NCBI GenBank assembly: GCA_949752735.1
Contig: OX457038.1
Location: 17,322,081 to 17,386,080 of the forward strand
Source: Lumbricus terrestris
Taxonomy: Eukaryota > Annelida > Clitellata > Crassiclitellata > Lumbricidae
Length of the DNA: 64,000 nucleotides
Direction: 5' to 3'
Below, in pieces: positions 23,936 to 36,307 of the stretch. The translations under genes and the position numbers were made by a program. The notes under the pieces were generated by a model. It had not been told where the DNA came from and ran no database searches. It worked only from the letters and a program-made list of their open reading frames with translations. Position 1 is the first letter of the stretch; each line of letters opens with the position of its first letter.

Positions 23936-24138
23936 CAGGGCTTTTTATCGTGCAGTTTTACACAAAATGTGCAGTTCTAAAGGGATTTGTGCAGTTGTAA
24001 AAGCACTTCCGTGCAGTTGAAACTAGTAAAAAAAAAGGTCAGTGTCGTCCGATTGGAGGTACGCTAATTTACCATGGAGGATGAGAAAGAAAAGAAGGAA
24101 TTGTGCAGTTCTAAAAATTCCTTAAAAACAGCGCCCTG
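23936..24138. mobile_element. hAT-type MITE, CAGGGC(T)TTTT family, copy 1
   Basis: CAGGGCTTTTTA to AACAGCGCCCTG with an exact 8-bp duplication CCAAGTCA (23,928-23,935; 24,139-24,146). The inside repeats GTGCAGTT. A second copy in the opposite orientation lies at 29,158-29,353. Confidence 0.88.
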
Positions 24139-24146
24139 CCAAGTCA

Positions 24147-25180
24147 GATTAATTATCGTACTGCGCAGTTATGACAAATAATAATATTATATGTTGGTGT
24201 AAAATTTATCAAAATTCAGTAACTGTCTCGTAAGCTTAGGTTCTAGGCCGCTCTTAATTGCTGACTTAAATTATACAGCTAACAATAAGTGTCAAGCAAA
24301 TAGTAGAAAAAAATTAATGCGTAAGAAGAAAATGGGCTGTTCGTATTCTAAACTTCATGTGCACTATACTCTGTGTTATGATCCACGAGTCGTGGTTTTC
24401 AAAACAGTTCAACTTAATTTTTCATATAAGAGAAATAAACCTTCTACAATCATTATAATATTTTGGTCGGTCTATGTAGCATATAATTATTAGCTTGCTT
24501 CTTAGCCGCTATAAGCATGCTTCAGTGCGTTTAGTTGAGATTGGGGTCCGCGGGAAAATAGTAGGACACGAAGGGTTCCCATGACACAAAAAGTTTGGGA
24601 AACCCTGGAATATACACTCCCATTATTATATACGTAGGCATACTCTACATGTATGTGAAGGTGTATAATTCATGTATGATAGGGTTCATTATGTGTAAAT
24701 TATTATAGACCTACATGCACAGAAACGAGTCTTATCTAAGGAAAGATTTGTGTTCCCTGCATTTCGCGGCATAGATGGCGCCAGGGGAGCGAGTGGGGTT
24801 AGGGCGAGAGGCCAATGGGGCAATGGCGTCGTCGTCGTCGTCGTCTGCTTTAACGACCGGAACCGGAACTCAACACGTGGCGCCGCCTGTCGCCTTCGGA
24901 GCGCCGCCTAGTGACGCCTGATCGAAGCGTCGTCGTTGGACAATTAACAGTCGGCGTCAGTGGACCCATCCACCAGCACCCACCCACCCCGTCCGTCCGT
25001 CTGTCTCCCGCCCCCTGCCTTCGTCCGTCTGCCTGTGTGTTTGCGTATGCGTGTGATTGCGGTATGCTTATGGGATTGGATAATATGGATGGCGACTGAT
25101 GCGATCCGTCGATGCACATTAATGTATCCGACGAGAACGATCGCAAATTGCCTCATTAATGCAACATGTCCAGTCACGTG
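24147..25180. other. No gene recognised
   Basis: Unique AT-rich sequence, then a GC-richer stretch from about 24,770 with a GTC run (24,829-24,845). A lone hAT-like end (TTTGGGAAACCCTGG) sits near 24,592-24,608. Confidence 0.5.
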
Positions 25181-25182
25181 AC

Positions 25183-25800
25183 CCTCCCTCTATCCATCCC
25201 TCTCTCTATCCCTTTATCCATCTCTCTCTCCATTCCTCTCTCTCTCTATTCCTCTCTCCATTTCTTTCTCCATCCCTCTCTCTCTCCATCCCTCTCTCTC
25301 AATCCCTCCCTCTATCCCTCCCTACATCCTTCTCTCTATCCCTCCCTCTATCCCTCTCTCCATCTCTCTGTCCATCCCCCTCTCTTCATACCACTCTTCG
25401 TCCCTCTCTTATATCCCTTTTCATCCCTCTTTCTTTCCTTCTTTGTCTCCCTCTCCGCCTCCGGCCTGCAGCAACGTAACGCCTGACAAGGGAACTGGAG
25501 AGGGATGATAAGACGTGTGACGAGGAGAAGGAGGATTAAAGGAAGGAGGAGGAGCAGAGGAATGGAGAGAAGGAGGAGAAGGAGGATTAAAGGGAGAAGG
25601 AGGAGCAGAGGAATGGAGAGAAGGAGGAGAAGGAGAAGGAGGATTAAAGGGAGGAGGAGGAGGAACAGAGGAATGGAAAAAAGGATGAGAAGGAGAAGGA
25701 GGATTACTAGGAGGAGGAGCAGCAGAGGAATGGAGAGGAGTAGGAAGAGGAGCAGCAGATGGATGGAGAGGAGTGAGGAGGCGGAGGAGGAGGAGAGTAT
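25183..25800. repeat. Pyrimidine-rich then purine-rich low-complexity block
   Basis: 25,183-25,458 is made of (TCCATCCCTCTCTC)-type units; 25,500-25,800 is AGGAGGAGAAGG-type repeat with an inner unit of about 54 bp. The two halves sit on either side of a 40-bp unique stretch. Long open frames through them are artefacts. Confidence 0.9.
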
Positions 25801-26385
25801 GGCGAATAGGATGATAAGGAGTGTGAGGAAGATTGGTATAAGAAGTACCAGGTATAGATAAGAAATACGAATTGCGGGAGCAGGCATAGAGGATGAAAAG
25901 AAGGAAGCGAGACGAGAAGTAGAATAAAGATTAGGGATATATGTCTTAGTAGTGGTCGTGTCTATAAATTGTGATTGGATTTCTAATGGGCAATGAAAGT
26001 TCGGATAGCCACTCAATGGGCGAGGACAAAACACAAAAGACGATTGACTGTAGTTTCAAATTTTCCGTGCATTTTAACTAACATTTCGATTATTTACAAA
26101 TTATTGCGGAACCCCTGTGCTCGTCCCGCGGAGCCAAAGGGCTCCACGGAACCCACTTTGGGAAACGCTGATAGGCTATATATTCATTATTCGTACGTAC
26201 ATGTGTATGTAGGCCTATGTATAGGCCTACGTGTAAGGTCTGTATAATTATGTAAATGCATATTTAAATATAAAAAATTAATGTGTACATAAACTAGCCA
26301 ATATTCGTCTGTTTCTGTAAAAAAGCTGACCTAGAACGCTGCTTATACATGTAGGTGTGCTTGTAGATGTGTCTGTACGCATATA

Positions 26386-27808
26386 CAGGGTGGCTCAATA
26401 AAAAATGTCCCACCGGATAAAATGCGATATCTTCGCAACCGATTGACATTTTTCTGCCAAAATTTCCCAATTTGCAGGGGAATGAATTTCCAACAATCCA
26501 TGACAGTTTCACCACCTGACACTTTCATTGCTGCAAAAGTTACAGCTGTTTAAACCTTCAATTTCATTTTTTCGAATTTCCGCAAAAAAATTAAAGTCAC
26601 TTGTAGATTTCCATGTAAAATAATATCACTTTCACTACGACCTCAGAATTCCTTTTTACAATTTATCGTAAAGTATGATGGGAGTGTCTACTCCCTACTT
26701 TAACACGAGCTTGAATTATTTTTGTTAAGCTCAGTATGGCCTTGTTGATCGGGTCCTACGGCAACTTGTGCCACGTTCGCAGCAAGACATCCTTCAACTC
26801 GTCAATTATTCTCCAGGATGAAATGTCTTGCAGCGTTCCAGCATAGCTCCCCAAACGTGATAATCAAGAGGGTTAAGGTCTGGCGAGTCTGTTGGTCATT
26901 CATCTTTACCAATAAATTTACTGCAGTTGATGGCAATAAGGTTGGGCCATCATAATCAACCATGCCGTGCGAGCAAGCAGGCGCACCGTCCTGTTGGAAA
27001 ACAAAACCATTGCAGATGCTATGGAGCAAACCTTCAGTCTTCAAGGAGTCTGGGTAAGAGAGTTCAACGATAAGTTTGACATTTAGTGTACTGAACATGA
27101 TAAAGTGCAGTCTATCCTTGCAACCGTAACACACGCCAGCAGATCTGATGCCGAAACCATGACGTGCCTTGCAAACTTGACCCTTTCGACTACCAAGCGA
27201 ATTTCGTGAACGTCGCGTTTTTTTTCGTCAGATCCAAATCATCCAATGACCACTTCCTGCCTCTCTTCCGACATCTGACCTCAGTTACATAAAAACGTTT
27301 GCAGATAGCCTTCATTGTGCCCAGGCTCCACTTTTCACTGGGTATGTCGCTATGATCAGGCGATATCCCAGTCTCTGTTCACGCAACGTCCGAATACCCA
27401 TTTTATCATCCGCAGAAACTTTGCGCATGACGTTCAGTAACTGATTCACAAATTAAGACCTTAATATATAAAATATCGTTAAATTGTAACAGCTTGCTTC
27501 ATAAACAGCATCTTTACAGCTCTTAGTGAGGTCGTCAAACATCAATATCATTTTGTTTGTTGTAATTTGCCAAAATCTTACGGAAATCACATGTATTATA
27601 GATCGGGATTCTGCGGAAATTTGCAAAAATGGAAAAATATTTTTAGACAGCTATAACTTCTGAAGTAATGCAAATTCATTATTGAGATTTTCAGAGATTG
27701 TTGCAAAATCTTTCCTCTATAAAACCTGCTATTTTCATAAAATAATCTCGATTGGTTGCGGATAAATTGCATTTTTGCTGGTGGAAATTTTTTTATTGAG
27801 CCACAATG
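26386..27808 (-). mobile_element. Mariner/Tc1-superfamily element, decayed
   Basis: Inverted ends CAGGGTGGCTCAATAAAAAA and the inverse of CATTGTGGCTCAATAAAAAA, each bordered by TA. The 1,423-bp length is close to an intact mariner-type element. Minus-strand translation shows the transposase signature FQQDGAPA near 26,975-27,000 and, in a shifted frame, SPDLNPLDYHVWGAML near 26,835-26,885. These carry the second and third catalytic acids of the IS630/Tc1/mariner DDE/D fold. Frameshifts and stops make it inactive. Confidence 0.85.
26802..27134 (-). pseudogene. Mariner-type transposase relic
   Basis: The longest open piece of the broken transposase, holding QQDGAPA. The downstream SPDLNPLDYH block is in another frame. 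See the enclosing element. Confidence 0.75.
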
Positions 27809-27874
27809 TATAGGCTATGTTCATGCAGTGCGCGTGTTTTTGAACAGTCGTTTGAGATGACAATGATGAGGTTG

Positions 27875-27945
27875 ATATTGATGATGATGATGATTCTGCT
27901 GCTGCGACTGCTGCTGCTGCTGCCGCCGCTGCTGCTGCCGCCGCC

Positions 27946-27976
<31 letters not shown>

Positions 27977-27979
27977 ATG

Positions 27980-28068
<89 letters not shown>

Positions 28069-28086
28069 GATGATGATGATGATGAT
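27875..28086. repeat. (TGC)n/(TGA)n trinucleotide array
   Basis: Compound CTG, CCG and ATG trinucleotide repeats over about 210 bp. Confidence 0.97.
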
Positions 28087-28392
28087 TAATGCACATTGTA
28101 TTTACATGTGACGCGTGATTTCAAAGTAAACATTCGACATAGTGGTACTTTAGTAATTGAGCGTGGATTGGAGAGCGGCGGAGAGACGGAGAGACGGAGT
28201 GACAGAGAGAGACAGAAAGACACGAAGAGACAGAGAGAGACGAAGACACGTGGAGACGGCGGAGAAACGTGAAACGTCAGGTTCATTTAATTTTCCGTTT
28301 AATCTAATGTTAGTCGAAGCAAGACGACGACGAGACGGAATTCATCTCGAGATTCACGCGATTTAATCTGTCTATACGCATCATGACTACAC

Positions 28393-28397
28393 ACGCG

Positions 28398-28441
<44 letters not shown>

Positions 28442-28455
28442 GACACACACACTGC

Positions 28456-28489
<34 letters not shown>

Positions 28490-28504
28490 GACACACACAC
28501 ACAT
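28393..28504. repeat. (CA)n with CACTGCGA interruptions
   Basis: CA dinucleotide runs separated three times by CTGCGA. Confidence 0.96.
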
Positions 28505-28597
28505 ATTCAATGTCACTTCAAGTTCCTTGGCCATGGCCTTCGCTTTGTATGTACAAATAAGGGATAGGATACCTCAGTCTTTGTGCACATCGCCATT

Positions 28598-28810
28598 CAA
28601 GGGCGGATACAGAAATTTTCGAAGGGGGGGCCAAAATTTTTGGTGTTGCCGGCGAAAAATTTTTTTTTACCGCTGAAAAAACTGATGACTTTTTTTTTTT
28701 TTTTTTTGGAAAAAAAGTACTTGTTGAAACCAAATGGGGGGGGCCACGTCCCATGCAATTTTTAAATGGGGGGGGCCATGGCCGGATTGGCCCCCCTGGA
28801 TCCGCCCTTG
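28598..28810. mobile_element. hAT-type MITE, CAAGGGCGGAT family
   Basis: CAAGGGCGGATACAG to ATCCGCCCTTG, flanked by an exact 8-bp duplication TCGCCATT (28,590-28,597; 28,811-28,818). Shorter relative of the element at 16,391-16,913. Its poly-T/poly-A centre is near 28,690-28,715. Confidence 0.88.
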
Positions 28811-29157
28811 TCGCCATTGTGTATATGATCCTGTAACTGTATAACTACATGCATATATTATGATCTTGTTCAAGATCTCTAATGTACAATTGTACATAGT
28901 ATATACATCTGTTGCTTGTCTTTCTCTGTATCCTTGTCGCTGTCCGCCTGTAGCCGTGCGTGTTTATGCCTATGTCCCTCTCTAAGGCGTTTATCCAATT
29001 ACGGCTTCCTTATATACTGCTCAGGATTCTATATAGGCCTATAGCCATAAGAATCTAATCTTGACAGATATGAATCTACGTATTTTATGTACACCGTACT
29101 AAGTTTACTCACGCCATGCATTTTATTATATACACACAAACGCATGAAAGAGAAAGA

Positions 29158-29353
29158 CAGGGCTGTTTTTAAGGAATTTTTAGAACTGCACAACTCATTC
29201 TTTTCTTTCCAATCCTACATGGTAAATTACTTCCAATCGGAGGACAACGACCTTTTTTGCTAGTTTTAACCATACAGAAGTGCTTTTACAACTGCACAAA
29301 TTCGTTTAGGACTGCACATTTTGTGTACAACTGCACGTTTAAAAAAAGCCCTG
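29158..29353. mobile_element. hAT-type MITE, CAGGGC family, copy 2
   Basis: Inverted relative to copy 1 at 23,936. Exact 8-bp duplication GAGAAAGA (29,150-29,157; 29,354-29,361). Confidence 0.88.
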
Positions 29354-29694
29354 GAGAAAGATATAAACTATATCGAGAGAGACGTTCGTTAGTCGTCTGT
29401 TAGTTATTCCCAACGATATTAAGATGGAAGGAGACTATGGATGATGGCTAAACGAGGATAATATGATTTCGATTTGTGTGCGGGTCAATTATTTAGCTTC
29501 TGACGCTGCTGCCTTCAACCGTATAAAGTTCCACGTGTCTACTACTACTACTGTGCTGTATTACTGTACTACTACTCCTACCCACATAATTATCAGTCTA
29601 CCTAGTTATACAGTTAGGCCTAATCAACTTAATCATGCATGACCATGTTGCGTTTTGCATGCAGTCGTTAAGCTATAGGCCTACATTATATTAA

Positions 29695-29990
29695 TTCATT
29701 CATTAGATGCATTTATATAGCGCCTCTTCAAGGGGGCTACCTCAGCGCGGCCAAATAAAGCTGTCTTAATATATGCATGCAGTATGAATGACTCATTATA
29801 GTTCATTCATTTCAAGAATTACTATAGCGCCCCTTCAAGAAGCTCGTTCAGAGGCGCTCCCAGTCCTACCACGGTGATACAAAAAGGTCAGAAGGAGCCT
29901 GTAAAACACTGATGAGTCGAATTTCTAGTGTGACAGGAGTATCTCCAACAGGAGATTATTCCAGACAGATGGACCTGCATGTACTCGACT
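29695..29990 (+). repeat. Two copies of the TATAGCGCC(C/T)CTTCAAG dispersed repeat
   Basis: Near 29,715 and 29,822 the same block appears: TATAGCGCC, TTCAAG, then a GCGC-rich inverted match (AGAGGCGCT). Related copies occur at 44,465, 45,185, 49,715 and inverted near 52,815-52,865. Confidence 0.65.
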
Positions 29991-30225
29991 ATTGAGAACG
30001 TCTGTTTCATCGAAGTAACGAATAACTACCAGTTTATATCATAGTTTATCGTAGCATTTACTATTTGTATAGAGCTTACGATAATTATTATTATGTCTTG
30101 AAAGTGTTTCTATTTGCGATTGATTATATATAAAAAATTTGTTGTTCTTGGCCCTCCGTTGGCGCCATTTTGATTGTTTCAGGAGCAGACGACAATTATA
30201 TATATATATATAATATATATATATT

Positions 30226-32286
30226 AGGGTGATTCAGAAAAAATTATTTTCAAAATTTAATGAGCATAGTTGCTAATTTTGTTCCTTTTGGGTACAGATT
30301 AAATTATGTACAAGAAATTTCGAAATCAAATGCATTTTAGGTTATGCTCAATGAGCACAAAGTTTACATATAGTTGTATTCAAAGTTACAAATTGAGATA
30401 ATGGCCATGTGATATAGCACACACTAAATAAAGTTGAATGATAAAAATAATTGAGTTTTTAGTAACTCAAATTGGAGATAAGAACTCAGATATTCATTCA
30501 CTATTACAAATTAACTTAGAAAAGTCCACAATTCAACAGGAATCGTTTGCTGCCTGATCGACTTGTAGCCTTGTACAACTACAAGTCATTCACTCACATG
30601 CCACCGGACCCATGCTCTCACGTTTACACATGTGTAGATCTTGAAAATACATGAAATTCAGTGGAAATTCTTCTCTCAGAGTCTGTCTGTCAATTGAAAT
30701 TGATTTCTGATACTACAAGTCCTGAAACAATAAGTGATTTTTGTCCTTCATGCAACCAGATGCACCTTTTTGCCTGAAATGACAAACTCCATAACCAGCT
30801 GTCTCTTCTTGAATCAGTAGGCACAATTCCATCACATTCTTCTCTTGCTGACAATTGATGGCATGCGATGATCAGTTGAAAATGATATAGAGCTTTCGTC
30901 TGCATTTTAACAATTTACTTAAATTGCAGTGGTAACTGCCAAGATAGTGAACTTCCTGTCTGACAAGTTTATGTGATCCAATGCAGATCCTGCTTTGAAG
31001 AATGAATGGTTTATTGCTGCTGTATCTTCATGTTAACTTTCAGGAAAAGTGGTTTATTCAACTGATTTTTGTAGTACAATGGGATCCTGACATCATAGTC
31101 ATAATTATCAGTGTTCTCCATCGTCATCATCTTCGTCACTATCCTCTTCGTCATCATTCAAGTCACTGCTCTTGTAGTCTCTAGTTGCCTGGTTACTCGA
31201 ACAAGATCCTTTATCTGATTTTCTTATCACTTTTATCTTATGCCTGGCTTTTATTGTCTCATCTTTTGCTCTGCAACTCTCTCATGACTCCTCTTTGACA
31301 ACAGTTATGCTCATTTTTCATGATTCTTGCTGATCTGCTAAAAAAACTGCTTATATATACTTATCAATTTTGATAACTTGTTCACCTTACTTAATGCAAT
31401 ATCAAAAACGAGATGTACTTTCAACAAATACTTCTCACTTTTTGTGACTCAGAGTCGTTGCTTCTGTTATCTTTATCTCTAAACTCTTTCCTATGACATT
31501 TTATAGATTGAACTGCTTTATGGATTCGTGCCTTATTCCAAATTCAGATTGACTTGATTTTCAAACTTTTTTACACAGCATTCTTCCAAAATTGCAATGA
31601 TGAAAAAGTAGAAAGGTCTGTAGTGTGTGGCCTCTTGCAGGCAATGCATTAATATAGGAAGGATAACTTCTGGTTTTCAAATCAACCAAAGTTCTGTTTT
31701 CAACCTTGTTGCAGTAGTGAAAAAGACTCCTCCGCTTAAAATTCAGAAAAATGGCATTTTCACAAAAAACACTCATGGAATGAAAATTTAAAAAAAACTT
31801 TAATTTAAGAATAGTGTATAAAAATGCATTTAGCTATCTTTCTCTCACTGCCAAGAACAATGCATAGACAGCTAAAAATATGCAGTTGCACTTTTCATAG
31901 ACATAATTTTTTATGAAAACATATTCCTGCTTTATAACGATGATGTTGCAGCTCATAATATATATAAATTCAGCAGGTTTCTTTATAATAAACAACAAAG
32001 CAAGACTTGATTGTTTATGTTTGGCCTTTGACTATGTACATAATTCTTACTTTCATGATTGTAGCTTTATCTAACAAGAATTGCTGTATTCCAGGTCTCG
32101 TCAAGTTGCTTTCTTCATGTATGTCCCATGTAATATTTCAGGGGCATTGAGCACTCAGTAAACATTAATATATTACAGTGAAATTTGGTTGCAGTGTTGA
32201 ATAAGATCAAAGGAACAAAATTATTATCTACTATGTCAGCCAAAAATAAAAAATAATTTTTTCCCCATTGTGACATGAATCACCCT
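30226..32286. mobile_element. Unclassified TIR element, AGGGTGATTCA ends
   Basis: Ends AGGGTGATTCA and TGAATCACCCT sit symmetrically inside (TA)n tracts, so the target duplication cannot be resolved (TA or longer). The inner ends share AAAAAATTATTTT-like sequence. The 2,061-bp interior is AT-rich with short open frames on both strands and no transposase I recognise. Confidence 0.65.
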
Positions 32287-32514
32287 AATATATATATATA
32301 TATGATATATATAGTATACATATAGATATAGTAGAAACGTTATTGCATGCATAGTAGGCTAGTTAGCCCTAATTGCAATCATGACTGAACATTTATATAG
32401 CGTAATTCATAGACCAAAACCACGTATGTAGAAGCGCCTTCCATGCAGTCTCTACTTCGATGTTAACTTGATCAGTGTGATTGGTTGGTGACCGTGAGCT
32501 GTTGTTTTGTGCAG

Positions 32515-32802
32515 GTGATGGAGAGGAGGAGTTCTGTCAGTGGGAGGTGTTCCAGGCGGACTGTGCGGCCGACGACGAGGTCCTGCTGATGACGAAGGCC
32601 GTCTATGGTCGGATGAGACAGGGACGATGCATCCAGAGGGACTTCGGATACGTCAACTGCGGAATGGACGCCTTGGACGCGGTCAGTCTGCTCTGCTCCG
32701 CCCGAAGGACCTGCTCCTTCGCCGTCACCATCCTACACGGCAACCACCAGTGCCCCATCGATCTAACCGGATATCTGGTCGCAAGGTACATCTGTCTTAA
32801 AG
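32515..32802 (+). CDS. SUEL-type (galactose/rhamnose-binding) lectin exon of a host gene
   Basis: A 288-nt exon between acceptor TTGTTTTGTGCAG and donor GTAAGT. It encodes about 95 residues with the Cys-rich pattern of the SUEL/latrophilin-type lectin domain: FCQWEVFQADC near the start, MTKAVYGRMRQGRC, a CGMDAL and LCSARRTCSF core, and a final YLVARYICL strand. This domain occurs in secreted eggs lectins and in cell-surface receptors and binds galactose or rhamnose. Both exon ends are phase 1, as are those of the two exons downstream. The exon with the start and signal peptide was not found; it may lie before the window. The product is probably extracellular (inference). Confidence 0.82.
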
Positions 32803-32828
32803 GTAAGTCGTATGCATATACAATACAT

Positions 32829-33350
32829 ACACTGTAGATGCATGCTTTACATACATGCATACATTACATACATACATACATGCATGCATGCATACTTACA
32901 TACATGCATACATACATACATACATACATGCATGCATGCATGCATGCATGCATGCATGCATGCATGCATACATACATACATACATACATACATACATACA
33001 TACATACATACATACATACATACATACATACATACATACATACATACATACATACATACATACATACATACATACATACATACATACATACGTACATACA
33101 TACATATATACGTACGTACGTGCGTGCGTACATACATACATACATACATACATTCATGCATACATACATACATGCATACATACATACATACCTACATAAA
33201 TAAATACATACATACGTACATACGTACATACGTGCATATGTACATACGTACATACATGTATACACACATACGTACATAATGTACATATGTACACACATAC
33301 ACACGTACATACGTGCATACGTGCATACGTGCATGCGTACAAACGTACGT
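32829..33350. repeat. (CATA)n array with CATG and CGTA variants
   Basis: About 500 bp of CATA tetranucleotides with a CATG block at 32,927-32,967 and CGTA variants toward the end. All the long Tyr/His/Thr-rich open frames here are repeat artefacts. Confidence 0.97.
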
Positions 33351-34424
33351 ATACGTACATACTTTCTTTTATTTTCAAGTAGGCACGTTACTTACGTCAC
33401 TCGTACTTTGTGTGAAATATGTCAGGCCATGGCGTTACTGAAAAAATTTAACCGCTTCTCTTATTCAGCATAGATGACATTTCTTGCATTTTTCCTATAA
33501 GCTATAGCCTACATGGGAAATATTGTTTCTCACTAAATTAACATTTTCTCCTATGCTTGACCAGTTACGAAACACACACCATTCAGTCACTCCATGCAGT
33601 TGCCACGGCATCTGCATGAACGCATGATGACTTAATTGAACGGAAGATAATAAACATTCATTTCATCACAAACGTCAATACGGAAATAATTCAACACAAA
33701 TATAGAGTTAATTGTATACGCTGCGAAGTATAGACATGCAAAGGACATAACTAAACAACTGAACTAAACGATATATATATATACACATATCTACATACAT
33801 ATATTACATATATGCCTATTGTGAAGGGGCAAGGAATAATAGAGATTCAGTCTGTCGCTTTTAACGATCTGCTGACATAATTATCTGCTTTATATACATG
33901 ATGCTTTATATACATGATGTAGGCCGTATATATACTGTGACAGTCTAGACCATGCACTTCACCGTTGCAGAATATATACAAGCCTTTTGTACATGTATAT
34001 GATTGTCCTGACGGTTAACGGCAATGGACGAAGGGAATAATGACCAACCAACCCTATAAGCATATAGACACTCATACGACATGATTTCGCTTATTTGCAT
34101 GATCTCATCATGAGTGCAACTATGTATAGTTGTATACACCGACAAGACCTATATTTGGCATAGGATTTCAAGGCTCTATGCCGACCACATACTGTGTGCA
34201 GACCAATTTATCTCAATCTGAACATCTACTCAAGGTCAAAGAAGCTGCTTTTCGGAATGCCCTTGACCGTCTGTTTCCTTCTGTCCACCGCCGCACAGAT
34301 TTGTATATACATGTACCACATCCAATTCTCAAGGTCGTGCGGTCTGGGTATTTGTGAGGTAGGCCGCTGTAAAAGGCGCTTTATGTTCAGGTACATGTAC
34401 ATATGCGTACCGGTACATCTATTG

Positions 34425-34530
34425 TGTCGATTCATCGAAGTTAAATTGTGTCGATTAATCGAAGTTAATTTTTTCGATTAATCGAAGTTAAATTCTGTCG
34501 ATTAATCGAAGTTAAATTTTGTCGATTAAT
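34425..34530. repeat. 24-bp minisatellite with ATTAATCGAA core
   Basis: Four to five copies of GTCGATTAATCGAAGTTAAA-type units. Each contains the palindrome TCGATTAATCGA. Confidence 0.9.
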
Positions 34531-35334
34531 CGCATAAATTATTTAAACATTACCAGGCCTAAAATCAGTGGCGTAGCAATAGGGCGTGCAACCTGTGCAG
34601 TGCACGAGGGCTCCCGGCTGTCAGGGGCCCCCGGGGTCAGAGTTAATTTTTTCTTTAAGGATATTCAGAATGTATTCGATCTTACGGCGAAATATTGTGC
34701 AGTTTCGCCAAGATAACTGCATAGCCTATTTACTTGGAAATTGTATATTTTTAAACTCTCTTACGGCACTCTTTCTGTCCCCCCCCCCCAAGTTATTCCT
34801 AAGTCTTATTCAAGTGCGCTGCTAAGCGACAAGCACGAGAAGAACGGGTAAAGAAGACCGCCAAAATGCAGAAAAGTTCCTCATTTATGATGCCTGCGGA
34901 GAGCGAGCTTGCACCGATGAGTGATGACTGCATCGTACATGGGGGCAGAATCGATTTCCGGTTTGATCAGTACAGAGACGGTGGTTGACATGAATATTGA
35001 CACTGAGTCGAGTAGGCCTCGAACTTCAGAGACTACGGTAGCAGGAAGATCACCAATGGATTCAGGCTTGACACCTCAAAAGTGGTGGATATTTTTGCAC
35101 AAGAGAAGGCGCGCAAACGAGCATTTTAGCATTTCGGATTTAGACTCCCGTAGTTACTGTAGGTTAGCCGCAGACTTGATTGAGTCATTTCACACTTGCC
35201 AAATTCCCTAGCTACAATTTTTCGCTCTTTTAATCATCAAACCCAACAGCTTGGAGATTTTTAATAGGGCCTATGGGTGATTGACGATTAGTTCAGGAGA
35301 TGAAGCAATTTTGCGATTACTTTTGTATGGTAAT

Positions 35335-35888
35335 TGTGAGCTAATGTTGTATAGTCTATGTGATCAGTCGATGTTTAGGCGTACGAATAGACCAGCTCAA
35401 GGTCAGCGTCTAGACAGTTAGGCCTGCAGGTGACAGACTGGCGGGAAAGTTGGCGCGGCTCGGCCGACCGTCGCCGGAGAGTGCGAGAGAGAGAGGGATA
35501 GGCAGACAGACAGACGGACAGATAGAAGGACAGAGCGGCAAGGGGAAGAGTGTACGTCTAGACAGTGAGATAAGTTGTAGAAGTAGAGAGTAGAGAGAGA
35601 GTAGAAGACGTTTTAGAGAACAGTGGAGTTAGATAATAATAGTTGCGTTGCTGTCGTAGAATTCAAGCGTTTGTCGTCGTGGATGCATTGTTGTATTATT
35701 TGCGTTGTTATGAAAGAAGAAGAAAATACAAGAAACAGAGCTTTGTTGTAATTGAACAAGTTAAGAACTTTAGAAACTTATACACTAGCTTTAGATATCG
35801 AAGTACAGTGACTAGGTTAGGCGTAGGCTGCGCTACTGAACACAAGGAAAAACTGGAGTAAACTTTGAAGGTCAATTGGAGGTTGACA
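35335..35888 (+). repeat. 5' LTR
   Basis: 554 bp, TG...CA ends. Contains a GA-rich tract near 35,486-35,535. Matches the 3' LTR position by position. Confidence 0.96.
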
Positions 35889-35950
35889 TTTTGGTGGCAG
35901 CGGTGGGATACTGAATTCAAGCAAAGGACGTTGGGATAGCGAACTCATTT

Positions 35951-36112
35951 GGAGGAATATTTTCAATTGGAGGAATATTTTCAATTGGAGGAATATTTTC
36001 AATTGGAGGAATATTTTCAATTGGAGGAATATTTTCAATCGGAGGAATATTTTCAATTGGAGGAATATTTTCAATTGGAGGAATATTTTCAGTCGGAGGA
36101 ATATTTACGATT
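35951..36112 (+). repeat. 18-bp array in the retrotransposon leader
   Basis: Nine head-to-tail copies of GGAGGAATATTTTCAATT between the primer-binding site and the gag start; the last copies are diverged. The unit is a multiple of three, so it reads open as a six-residue repeat, but no ATG starts it. Confidence 0.95.
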
Positions 36113-36307
36113 GGAGACGCATTTCGGAGTCTGGTGAGAAGATACAACGGACATACGAACGACATTACGACAACGCAACGCCAGAGAGAGGTATACAAAA
36201 CTTGCTTGTCTACCCAAGGAGCCATAAGAATTAAAGTCAGCCAATCACAGATATTCATAGCCACTCCCTTGATTTCTTCACGGTAATCACTGAAGTAAAG
36301 AAGTAAG

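Noticed and set aside
26095..26175. Second hAT-like element marked by GGAACCCCTG and TTTGGGAAACGCTG
   Set aside because: Looks like degenerate ends of a CAGGGGTTCCC-type family, but boundaries and duplication cannot be defined.
32829..33350. Long open frames rich in Tyr/His/Thr/Cys
   Set aside because: Translations of the CATA tetranucleotide array in all frames; the same holds for the CA/TG, GA and GGA tracts.
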